From an uncultured Microbacterium sp. (lineage in GTDB: Bacteria > Actinomycetota > Actinomycetes > Actinomycetales > Microbacteriaceae): a DNA stretch of 7,893 bases. Shown piece by piece: positions 1 through 6,428 of this stretch. Every line of letters starts with the position of its first letter. Position 1 is the first letter of the stretch. The notes beneath the pieces are model-generated. The model made no database searches. It worked only from the letters and a program-made list of their open reading frames with translations, and was not told the DNA's origin. The stretch lies in NCBI GenBank assembly GCA_937988695.1, contig CALKHM010000019.1, positions 1 to 7,893 of the forward strand, written 5' to 3'. The position numbers and the translations under genes were made by a program.

Positions 1-1
1 G

Positions 2-703
2 GCCACCGGGGTGCCGATCCTCGTGGTCGACAACCCGAGCGCCGCGATCCCCGGCAAGGTCGGCGTGGTGACCTTCGACGCGCAGCAGGGTGCGTACCTT
101 GCGGGCATCGCCGCAGCGATGACGACGAAGTCCAAGACGGTCGGTGTGGTGGTCTCCGCCGATGACATCAACTGGTTCAACATGTCCGGAGGCTTCATCC
201 AGGGCGTGCGCAGCGTGGATCCGAGCATCAAGATCGTGATGGCCTACATCGGGGCCGCCTCCTACGACGACTCGGCGGGTGGCAAGAAGGTGGCCAACCA
301 GGTCATCGCGGCCGGCGCCGACGTGGTGTTCGGGATGGGCGACGGCTCCACGGTCGGCTACATCGCCGCGGTGGAGAGCGCTCCGCATCCGGTGAAGTAC
401 ATCGCCGACATCGGCGACGTGACGGACCTCCTGAAGGACCCGAGCACGATGCTCACCTCGGTGCGCTGGAACATGGAAGGATCGTTCACGGCAGCCGTCA
501 AGGCGGTCGAGGACGGCAGCTTCGGCAAGGACCCGTTCACCCTGACGCTGGCCAACGGCGGACTGTCGCTGCAGGACACGCCGAACCTCACGCCGGAGAT
601 CAAGGCGGCGGTGGACAAGGCCAAGAAGGGGATCATCGACGGATCCATCACCGTGGAGACGTCGACCACCAAGGCCGCCGTCACCGCCCTGCTGAACAAG
701 TAG
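2..703 (+). CDS. BMP/PnrA-family ABC transporter substrate-binding protein, 3' part
   Basis: The gene is cut by the window edge. The frame is open from base 2, so the GTG at 11 is only an internal codon, and it ends at TAG 701-703. The visible 233 residues cover most of a BMP-family (basic membrane protein/PnrA-like) binding protein. The family is usually about 330-380 residues, so the signal peptide, lipobox and first lobe strands lie upstream. Family hallmarks are visible: FDAQQGAYLAGIAAAM near nt 74-121, the VVFGMGDGSTVGYIAAVES segment near nt 326-382, and the C-terminal pattern of 'L.P.I..A.DKAKKGIIDGSITV'. The mature protein should be a lipoprotein on the outer face of the membrane that hands ligand to the permeases encoded just downstream. 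Known family ligands are purine nucleosides and, in spirochaetes, riboflavin. The ligand here cannot be read from sequence. The family call is strong; the substrate is open. Confidence 0.93.
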   Translation, partial: ATGVPILVVDNPSAAIPGKVGVVTFDAQQGAYLAGIAAAMTTKSKTVGVVVSADDINWFNMSGGFIQGVRSVDPSIKIVMAYIGAASYDDSAGGKKVANQVIAAGADVVFGMGDGSTVGYIAAVESAPHPVKYIADIGDVTDLLKDPSTMLTSVRWNMEGSFTAAVKAVEDGSFGKDPFTLTLANGGLSLQDTPNLTPEIKAAVDKAKKGIIDGSITVETSTTKAAVTALLNK

Positions 704-725
704 ACGCAAGACGCACGCGGTCGTC

Positions 726-744
726 GGCCGCAGCGTCGGCGGCC
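726..744 (+). other. Inverted repeat between binding-protein and ATPase genes
   Basis: GGCCGC (726-731) is followed by a 7-nt spacer and GCGGCC (739-744), a perfect 6-bp GC stem. It lies in the 64-bp gap between the binding-protein stop and the GTG of the ATPase gene. There is no T-run after it, so a full intrinsic terminator is unlikely. In binding-protein operons such a hairpin commonly stabilises the 3' end of the upstream message or causes partial termination, so that binding protein is made in excess. That role is inferred here. In DNA this GC-rich, a 6-bp stem could also arise by chance. Confidence 0.3.
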
Positions 745-767
745 CCGCGGCAGAACGGAGAAGCTCG

Positions 768-2372
768 GTGACTTTGGCCGTCGAAACAGGCGTGATCTCG
801 CTCAAGCACATCACCAAGACGTTCCCGGGCGTCACGGCGAACGACGATGTCTCGCTCGACATCGTCAGCGGGCAGGTGCACTGCCTGCTCGGCGAGAACG
901 GTGCGGGCAAGTCCACGCTCATCAGCATCCTGGCCGGCATGCAGCAGCCTGACTCGGGAGCCATCGAGATCGACGGCGTCCCGGTGCGTCTCGGGTCGCC
1001 GCGCGCGGCGAAGGACCACGGCATCGGTGTCGTCTACCAGCACTCCACCCTGGTGCCCACGCTGTCGATCATCGAGAACCTGATGCTGGGGGAGACCGGG
1101 CTGCTCAAGAACGAGAAGCGGGCGATCGCGCGGCTCGAGGAGCTCTCCGACCTGTTGGGTGCCGCGATCAGGCCGCACTCGCGCACGAGCGAGCTCGGAC
1201 TCGGCCAGCAGCAGCAGGTCGAGATCGCGAAGGCGATGTGGACCGGGTCGCGGCTGCTCATCCTCGACGAGCCGACCTCCATGCTCACGCCTCGGGCGAT
1301 CGACGCCCTGGCCGAGAACGTCGCCCGGCTCAAGGCCGGAGGACTCGCGGTGGTGTTCATCACTCACAAGCTCCGCGAGGCCTACGCGATGGGCGACTGC
1401 ATCACCGTGCTGCGCGCCGGCAAGAACGTGCTGCACCTCGCGCCCGGCGACCTCGAGGGGCGGTCGGAGGATCAGGTGCAGGATGCCGTGCTGAAGGCCA
1501 TGTTCGGCGGGGATCTGGCGGCGGCGGGCGGCAAGGGCGCGGCATCCGACCTCGCCGGTGCCACCGAGCGCACTCGGGAGAGCGTCGCGATCGACTACAC
1601 GCAGCGACCGACGCGGTTGCGACTGGACGGGATCTCCACGCGCGGCAAGACCATGGACGTCGTGGTCACGGACGTGTCGCTCTCGGTGCACGAGGGGGAG
1701 ATCTTCGGCATCGCCGGCATCGACGGGCACGGGCAGACCGGGCTCGCCGAGGTCGTCGCCGGGCAGCGGCCGGCCAGCTCCGGACGCGTGCTGCTGGATG
1801 ACGTGGACGTGACCGGGAAGGGCGTGCGCGAGCGTCAGGCGCTCGGCCTGCGCTACGCCTCCGACGACCGCCTGCACGAGGGGACCGTGGGCAGCTTGAG
1901 CGTCGCGCTGAACCTCATGCTCAAACGGATCGGCGAGGCGCCGTTCTGGCGCTGGGGGTACACGAACAGAAGCGCCATCGACGCCGAGGCGCGGCAGATG
2001 GTGGACGACTACGAGGTGCGCACGCCGAGCCTGACCACGCGCGTGGGCGCCCTTTCCGGCGGCAACATCCAGAAGGTCGTCCTTGCTCGTGAGCTGAAGG
2101 GCGACGCGCGAGTGCTCGTGGTCAACAAGCCCACCTACGGCCTCGACCTGAAGACCGTTCAGCTCGTCCACGAGCTGCTGACCGACTTCGCCGAGAAGGG
2201 AGGCTCCGTGCTGCTCCTGTCGAACGAGCTCGACGAGCTGATCGTGCTGGCCCATCGCATCGGCGTCATCTCCCATGGCCGGATCGTGGGGACCGTCGAG
2301 AACAGGGGGACCGAGACAGCCGCGAAGGTCGGCCAGCTGATGATCGGTGGTGGCGAGCATGACCAGAAGTGA
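768..2372 (+). CDS. ABC transporter ATP-binding protein, two fused ATPase domains (BMP/nucleoside-type importer)
   Basis: This 534-residue cytoplasmic ATPase powers the importer formed with the adjacent permeases. It starts at GTG 768, with GGAG at 757-760 placed 7 nt upstream. Domain 1 (about residues 8-250) has Walker A GENGAGKST (42-50), Q-loop Gln91, Walker B LLILDEPT (163-170, catalytic Glu168) and switch His200, but a degenerate signature LGLGQQQQ (143-150). Domain 2 (about 285-527) has an intact LSGGN signature (429-433). Its Walker A, GIDGHGQTG (317-325), lacks the Lys; its Walker B, VNKPTYGLD, lacks the Asp-Glu pair; and Ser485 sits at the switch position. So only the composite site of domain-1 Walker motifs with the domain-2 signature should hydrolyse ATP. 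This asymmetry is typical of YufO/NupO-like and sugar-importer double ATPases. A linker of about 30 residues rich in Ala and Gly joins the halves. The last 14 bases overlap the next gene. The call is secure; the substrate is unknown. Confidence 0.95.
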   Translation: MTLAVETGVISLKHITKTFPGVTANDDVSLDIVSGQVHCLLGENGAGKSTLISILAGMQQPDSGAIEIDGVPVRLGSPRAAKDHGIGVVYQHSTLVPTLSIIENLMLGETGLLKNEKRAIARLEELSDLLGAAIRPHSRTSELGLGQQQQVEIAKAMWTGSRLLILDEPTSMLTPRAIDALAENVARLKAGGLAVVFITHKLREAYAMGDCITVLRAGKNVLHLAPGDLEGRSEDQVQDAVLKAMFGGDLAAAGGKGAASDLAGATERTRESVAIDYTQRPTRLRLDGISTRGKTMDVVVTDVSLSVHEGEIFGIAGIDGHGQTGLAEVVAGQRPASSGRVLLDDVDVTGKGVRERQALGLRYASDDRLHEGTVGSLSVALNLMLKRIGEAPFWRWGYTNRSAIDAEARQMVDDYEVRTPSLTTRVGALSGGNIQKVVLARELKGDARVLVVNKPTYGLDLKTVQLVHELLTDFAEKGGSVLLLSNELDELIVLAHRIGVISHGRIVGTVENRGTETAAKVGQLMIGGGEHDQK

Positions 2373-3477
2373 GCGCCCGCGGTGGCGGCGCGGCGTGGAC
2401 ATCGTCGTCCGCTCGGTGCTGCCGGTGCTGTTCGCCCTGATCGTGGGCGCGATCATCCTCTGGGCGCTCGGCAAGGATCCGCTCACGTTCTACGCGGACA
2501 TCGTGGCGAACGGGCTCGCCGACGGCAACTGGCAGAACAGCATGGTGCTGATGTCGCCGCTGCTGATCATGGGCATCGCCCTCATCGTGGTCTTCCGCGG
2601 TCAGCTGTGGAACCTGGGCTACGACGGTCAGTACCTGCTGGGGGCGGTGTTCGCTGCCGGCTTCGGACCGACGCTCACCCAGCAGATGCCGCCGTTCCTG
2701 GCCTATGTCATCCTCAGCATCGGTGCGATCGTCGTCGGGGCCCTGTGGACGCTCATCCCGGCGTGGCTGAAGGCGCGATACGGCACGAACGAGATCATCA
2801 CGACGCTGGTCATGTCGACCATCGGCATCGGGATCGCCAACATGCTCATCAAAGGCGTGTTCCAGGACCCCAACGTGGTCACCCCGCAGACGGCCGCGAT
2901 CCCGCTCGACGCCATGCTGCCGTTCATCCCGGGCACCCAGGTGAACATCGGCTTCATCGTCGCCATCGTGGTGGCACTGGCCTTCCACGTGATCCTCACC
3001 CGCACCTCGTTCGGGCTGCGCCTGGACGTCTACGGATCGAATCCGAAGGCGGCGCGCCACGTGGGCATCAACTCGCGGTCGATGGTCGTCGTCCTGTTCC
3101 TCATCAGCGGCGGGCTGATCGGCCTGGCCGCGGCCATGGACATGCTGGGGCAGTGGGGCTACCTGCGCGCCAACTGGAATCCGTCGTACGGCAACGAGAT
3201 CCTGCCCTTCGTGTTCCTGGCGCGGCTGAGCCCGCTCGCCTCGATTCCCTTCATCGCGTTCTACGCGGTGTTCGCGACCGGAGCGACCATCGCCTCCCAG
3301 CAGGCCGGGCTGTCGGTGGACTTCCTCATGGTGATCGTCGCCCTCGTCCTCGTGTTCATGACCATCACGGAGTACGTCGGCACCAAGCGCGATCTCGGGC
3401 AGAGCTATCTTCCCGATGAGCTGAAGGACGCCTTCCGCAGGCCATTCGCCTCGATGACGAGGAGGACGACGTCATGA
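2359..3477 (+). CDS. ABC transporter permease 1 (BMP/nucleoside-type, BPD_transp_2 family)
   Basis: This 372-residue polytopic inner-membrane protein is one of two permeases of the importer. Ten or so hydrophobic segments follow a short basic N-terminus (MTRSERPRWRR). Family motifs: WNLGYDGQYLLGA (family form FN.G.EGQ); KARYGTNEIITTLVMSTI in the cytoplasmic coupling region; SFGLRLDVYGSNPKAARHVGI; and a late SYGNEILPFVFLARLSP. The ATG at 2359 was chosen because it lies downstream of a GGTGG tract and gives a normal overlap (14 bases) with the ATPase stop. An in-frame GTG at 2347 would add four residues and cannot be excluded. The stop TGA overlaps the ATG of the next permease as ATGA (3474-3477), implying translational coupling and equal dosage. 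The resemblance is to YufP/NupP and the riboflavin RfuC type; which substrate passes is not decidable. Confidence 0.94.
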   Translation: MTRSERPRWRRGVDIVVRSVLPVLFALIVGAIILWALGKDPLTFYADIVANGLADGNWQNSMVLMSPLLIMGIALIVVFRGQLWNLGYDGQYLLGAVFAAGFGPTLTQQMPPFLAYVILSIGAIVVGALWTLIPAWLKARYGTNEIITTLVMSTIGIGIANMLIKGVFQDPNVVTPQTAAIPLDAMLPFIPGTQVNIGFIVAIVVALAFHVILTRTSFGLRLDVYGSNPKAARHVGINSRSMVVVLFLISGGLIGLAAAMDMLGQWGYLRANWNPSYGNEILPFVFLARLSPLASIPFIAFYAVFATGATIASQQAGLSVDFLMVIVALVLVFMTITEYVGTKRDLGQSYLPDELKDAFRRPFASMTRRTTS

Positions 3478-4409
3478 GCGACCTTTTCACACCGATGTTC
3501 CTGACCACGTTCATCGTCGGCTGCATCATGGGAGCGATGCCGCTCATGATCGCGGCCGTCGGCGAGACCATCGGCGAGGCAGCCGGCATCCTGAACCTCG
3601 GCATCGAGGGCGTGATGCTCGTCGGCGCCTACGTGGGCTATGTCGTCGCCCTGAGCACGCACTCCCTCTGGCTGGGAATGCTCGGTGGCGCCGTCGCCGG
3701 AGCGGTGGCGTCCCTGGTCATGCTGGTCCTGAACGTGTGGCTCGGCCTCAACCAGATCGTGCTCGGCATCGCCGTCACCCTCGCCGGCACGGGCATCACG
3801 AGCGTCTTGTTCTACCAGCTGTACGGCTCCAACACGCCGCGCGTTCCCGACGTGTTCGAATGGCAGATCCCGGGTCTGTCGATGATCCCCGTGATCGGGC
3901 CGTCGCTGTTCAGCCAGTCGCCCATCTTCTGGGTGTGCGTGCTGCTCGTCGTCGCGGCGGCCTGGGCGCTGAAGAAGACCAATTGGAGTCTCAGCATCCG
4001 GGCGGCAGGCCAGATGCCGTCCTCGCTCGATGCCGCAGGCGGCAGCGTGATGCGCACGCGTTCCCAGGCGGTGCTGGTCGGCGGAGTCTTCGCGGGCCTC
4101 GGCGGCGCCTACCTCTCGCTCATCGCGACGGGCGCCTTCACGCCGGTCATCACGAACGGCATCGGCTTCGTCGCGATCATCGTGACGATGGTCACGAACG
4201 GACGGATCATCTGGGTGGCTGCCATGTCGTTGCTGTTCGGGCTCTCCGTCTCGCTGGGCACGGTGCTGCAGCTGACCAGCCTGAACATCCCCACCGACGT
4301 GATCGGCATGCTGCCGTACGTCGTCGTGATGGCCGTGCTCGTGATCTTCGCCCGCAGCGTCTACATCTCACCGGCGCTGGCGGCGCCCTACACGCGGGGC
4401 GCGCGCTAG
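3474..4409 (+). CDS. ABC transporter permease 2 (BMP/nucleoside-type, BPD_transp_2 family)
   Basis: This 311-residue polytopic membrane protein is the second, shorter permease (YufQ/NupQ-like), normally a heterodimer partner of permease 1. It begins inside the permease-1 stop (ATGA overlap at 3474-3477). About eight hydrophobic segments are visible. Diagnostic motifs are GETIGEAAGILNLGIEGVML near the N-terminus (residues about 30-49); WSLSIRAAGQMPSSLDAAGGSVMRTR in the middle, which matches the cytoplasmic ATPase-coupling loop ('R..GE.P.AADAAG' in relatives); and NGIGFVAIIVTMVTNGRIIW. The last differs from the usual 'G.GF.AIAV...G...P' form by having TNGR where relatives often carry a FG.W.P turn, a modest divergence. 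It is followed after 39 bp by the aminotransferase gene with no convincing terminator between, so co-transcription is likely. Confidence 0.94.
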   Translation: MSDLFTPMFLTTFIVGCIMGAMPLMIAAVGETIGEAAGILNLGIEGVMLVGAYVGYVVALSTHSLWLGMLGGAVAGAVASLVMLVLNVWLGLNQIVLGIAVTLAGTGITSVLFYQLYGSNTPRVPDVFEWQIPGLSMIPVIGPSLFSQSPIFWVCVLLVVAAAWALKKTNWSLSIRAAGQMPSSLDAAGGSVMRTRSQAVLVGGVFAGLGGAYLSLIATGAFTPVITNGIGFVAIIVTMVTNGRIIWVAAMSLLFGLSVSLGTVLQLTSLNIPTDVIGMLPYVVVMAVLVIFARSVYISPALAAPYTRGAR

Positions 4410-4435
4410 CCGCATCCCCGCCACAGACCGAACAG

Positions 4436-4441
4436 AAAGGG
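4436..4441 (+). promoter_or_regulatory. Ribosome-binding site of the aminotransferase gene
   Basis: AAAGGG at 4436-4441 lies 7 nt before the ATG at 4449. It fixes that start codon. The 39-bp gap behind permease 2 holds no promoter-like hexamers or hairpin that I can see, which supports read-through from the transporter genes. Confidence 0.6.
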
Positions 4442-4448
4442 ACATCCG

Positions 4449-5606
4449 ATGACTCTGCCGGACTTCACGCTCTCGGCGGGCCCGACCATGGCCACCCCGC
4501 GCACGTTGGCAGCGCTGGGCTCCCCGATCACGTATCACTACGATCCCGACTTCCTGGCGGCGTTCAGCCGGACGCAGGAGAAGGTGGCACGGATCCTGCG
4601 CACGTCCAACGACATCGTCCTCATGCAGGGCGAGGCGATCGTGGGGCTGGAGAGCGCGGCGCGTTCCCTCACCCGCCCGGGCATGCACGTGCTCAACCTC
4701 GTCCAGGGCGTCTTCGGCAAGGGCATGGGCTACTGGTTGAAGGACTTCGGTGCGGTGCTGCACGAGATCGAGGTCGGCTATGACGACGCCGTCTCGCCGG
4801 ACGCGGTCGAAAGCTATCTCACCGCGCATCCGGAGATCGAGCTGCTCGCGGTGGTCGCCTCTGAGACGCCGTCCGGCACGGTCTCGGACATGTCCCGGAT
4901 CGGCCCGATCGCGCGCAAGCACGGCGTGCTCACCCTCGTGGACACGGTCTCGGGCGTGGGCGGCATGGAGTTCGAGACGGATGCCTGGGGCCTTGATGTC
5001 TGCGTCGCCGGTGCGCAGAAATGCCTGGGCGGTCCTCCGGGCGTCGCCCTGGTGAGCGTGAGCGCGGCCGCGTGGGAATCGATCCTGGGCAACCCCGCCG
5101 CACCACGCGCCTCGTATCTGTCTCTGTTGGACTGGAAGGAGAAGTGGCTGGAAGGCGGTGCCTTCCCGTACACGCCCTCCGTGTCCGACATGCACGGTCT
5201 CGAGTCGGTGTGCGACCAGCTGCTGGAGGAGGGGCTGGAGAGCTCCATCGCGCGGCACGACGCCTCCGCGCGGGTCACGCGCGCCGGCGTGCGCGCGATG
5301 GGCCTGCACCTGTGGCCCGTCTCGGAGGAGATCGCCGCGAACTGCGTCACCTCGGTGCGCCTGCCCGAAGGCGTGGACCACCTCGAGCTGCGCACGCGCA
5401 TCCGGGATCGCTACGGGGTAATGTTGTCGAGCGGTCAGGGTGCGGGCAATCTGATCAGGATCGCGCATATGGGTCCGACGGCGCGGGGGATGTATCCCAT
5501 CGTCGGATTGGCGGCGCTCGGGCGGGGGCTGGCCGACCTGAACCATCCCGTGGATGTCGGTGCCGGCCTCGCGGCCGCGCTCGAGGTTCTCGGCTCCCGG
5601 CAATGA
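4449..5606 (+). CDS. Class V (fold type I) aminotransferase, pyridoxamine-pyruvate aminotransferase-like
   Basis: This 385-residue cytoplasmic enzyme has usual family length. It belongs to the alanine/serine-glyoxylate aminotransferase superfamily: Asp165 (LTLVDTVSG) is the ring-nitrogen Asp, and Lys191 in AGAQKCLGGPPG is the Schiff-base lysine. From memory of the Mesorhizobium loti PPAT sequence, many blocks align closely: YDPDF, GEAIVGLESAA, GVFGKGMGYW, EIEV, ETPSGT, APRAS.LS..DW, FPYTPSVS, RIAHMGPTA. In PPAT, Glu68 excludes the PLP phosphate so the enzyme uses free pyridoxal/pyridoxamine; here Glu62 sits at that place. PPAT Lys197 corresponds to Lys191 and Arg345 to Arg337. The second carboxylate-binding Arg336 corresponds to Gln330, next to a two-residue deletion. 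It may therefore transaminate pyridoxamine or another amine with a different keto acid. Alternatives are a PLP-dependent alanine-glyoxylate-like or ureidoglycine-glyoxylate enzyme. The fold is certain; the subfamily is likely; the substrate is inference. Confidence 0.85.
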   Translation: MTLPDFTLSAGPTMATPRTLAALGSPITYHYDPDFLAAFSRTQEKVARILRTSNDIVLMQGEAIVGLESAARSLTRPGMHVLNLVQGVFGKGMGYWLKDFGAVLHEIEVGYDDAVSPDAVESYLTAHPEIELLAVVASETPSGTVSDMSRIGPIARKHGVLTLVDTVSGVGGMEFETDAWGLDVCVAGAQKCLGGPPGVALVSVSAAAWESILGNPAAPRASYLSLLDWKEKWLEGGAFPYTPSVSDMHGLESVCDQLLEEGLESSIARHDASARVTRAGVRAMGLHLWPVSEEIAANCVTSVRLPEGVDHLELRTRIRDRYGVMLSSGQGAGNLIRIAHMGPTARGMYPIVGLAALGRGLADLNHPVDVGAGLAAALEVLGSRQ

Positions 5607-5643
5607 CGATGGCAACTGTGTGTGATCGGACCACCAGGTCGTG

Positions 5644-5651
5644 AGGAAAGG
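5644..5651 (+). promoter_or_regulatory. Ribosome-binding site of the IclR-family gene
   Basis: AGGAAAGG at 5644-5651 lies 7 nt before ATG 5659 and selects that start. The ATG at 5652 overlaps the end of the site and is in another frame. Confidence 0.65.
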
Positions 5652-5658
5652 ATGAGCG

Positions 5659-6414
5659 ATGGCGACGCAGCGCACGAAGGGTGTTGATAGTGCTCGCCGC
5701 GCGTTGCAGATCCTTCTGCGATTCAGCGAGAGCAGACCCGAACTGAGGATCGACGAGCTGCTGGAGGAGCACGACATCTCGCTGCCCAGCGTCTACCGCT
5801 ACCTCTCGCTGCTGCGGGAGATGTATCTCATCGAGGAGCGGAACAAGGGCACGTTCGTGCTGTCTCCGCAGATCCTCCAGCTCGCGCGCGCGGCCGAGCA
5901 GACGCTCGACTATCGGCACGAGGCGCAGCCGCTTCTGGATCGCCTCACCGATCAGACCGGTGAGACCTCCCTCTACCTGCGGCGCATCAACGACGCCGTC
6001 GTGTGTCTGGCCATCGCGGAGACCGAGCACGCCATCAGCATCTCCTTTCAGCCCGGGCACATCATGGCCCTGCACGCCGGCGCCGGGGCGAAGATCCTGC
6101 TCTCCGACTACAGCGCGACCAAACGTGAGCAGTATCTGGATCGGTGCCAGCCACCGCTCACGAAGGCGGCGCGGGAGCGGCTCGCGAAGGAGCTGGAGCG
6201 GATCCGTGTCGAGGATTTCGCCGAGAGCCATGGTGAGGTGGACAACGGGGTCTGGGCGTGCGCGGCGCCGGTGCGCTCGCGGGGCAGCCTGGTGGGCGTG
6301 ATCTCGGTCGTCGCCCCGGAGTACCGCACCGGCGATGAGAAGAAGGAGGAGGTCTCCCGCCGGGTGCGGGAGGCCGCCGCTGAGATGGGCAGGGTCCTCG
6401 AGCGCAGCCGCTGA
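5659..6414 (+). CDS. IclR-family transcriptional regulator
   Basis: This 251-residue protein is the usual IclR length. The N-terminal winged helix-turn-helix (about residues 9-68) has the recognition helix around ISLPSVYRYLSLL (40-52) and a wing ending at GTFVLSP. The C-terminal effector domain (about 75-248) shows family blocks: GETSLYLRR (101-109), ALHAGAGAKILLS (137-149, relatives have 'H..A.GKA.LA'), EVDNGVWACAAPVRSRGSLVGVISVVAP (193-220). It starts 52 bp after the aminotransferase stop on the same strand, and is either the last gene of the operon or separately expressed. It probably controls the neighbouring transporter/aminotransferase genes, and perhaps the convergent amidohydrolase gene, in response to their substrate or an intermediate. 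IclR proteins can repress or activate, and the sequence does not say which. Its operator is not identified; the segment at 7611-7645 is one place to test. Confidence 0.93.
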   Translation: MATQRTKGVDSARRALQILLRFSESRPELRIDELLEEHDISLPSVYRYLSLLREMYLIEERNKGTFVLSPQILQLARAAEQTLDYRHEAQPLLDRLTDQTGETSLYLRRINDAVVCLAIAETEHAISISFQPGHIMALHAGAGAKILLSDYSATKREQYLDRCQPPLTKAARERLAKELERIRVEDFAESHGEVDNGVWACAAPVRSRGSLVGVISVVAPEYRTGDEKKEEVSRRVREAAAEMGRVLERSR

Positions 6415-6428
6415 GGGTCCCACTCAGC
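6410..6428. terminator. Stem-loop between convergent stop codons
   Basis: GCTGAG (6410-6415) and CTCAGC (6423-6428) are perfect inverted repeats around a 7-nt loop. The TGA of the IclR gene (6412-6414) lies inside the left arm, and the amidohydrolase stop (6431-6429) directly abuts the right arm. The whole intergenic space is 14 bp. A symmetric hairpin here could act on both transcripts. No T-tracts flank it, so intrinsic termination would be weak; RNA 3'-end protection is as likely. Confidence 0.4.

Noticed and set aside
681..2486. A 601-codon open frame on the minus strand opposite the ATPase gene
   Set aside because: It is the antisense shadow typical of GC-rich coding DNA. Its translation is rich in Arg, His, Asp and Gln with no recognisable domain, while the plus strand encodes a clear ABC ATPase over the same bases.
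4449..5606. Assignment as (S)-ureidoglycine-glyoxylate aminotransferase (PucG) on the basis of a nucleoside-type transporter next door
   Set aside because: The substrate-pocket segment (QGEAIVGLE) and several other blocks fit PPAT better than PucG as I remember it, and no allantoin or urate genes are in view. It is kept only as an alternative in the feature entry.
5607..5658. Promoter or operator in the gap before the IclR gene
   Set aside because: GTGTGATCGGACCAC is only weakly symmetric and no good -35/-10 pair is visible. The only solid element is the ribosome-binding site.
4368..5777. A 469-codon minus-strand frame opposite the aminotransferase
   Set aside because: It has low-complexity Arg/His/Ala composition and no domain, it spans the true aminotransferase gene and both its gaps, and it has no sensible ribosome-binding site.
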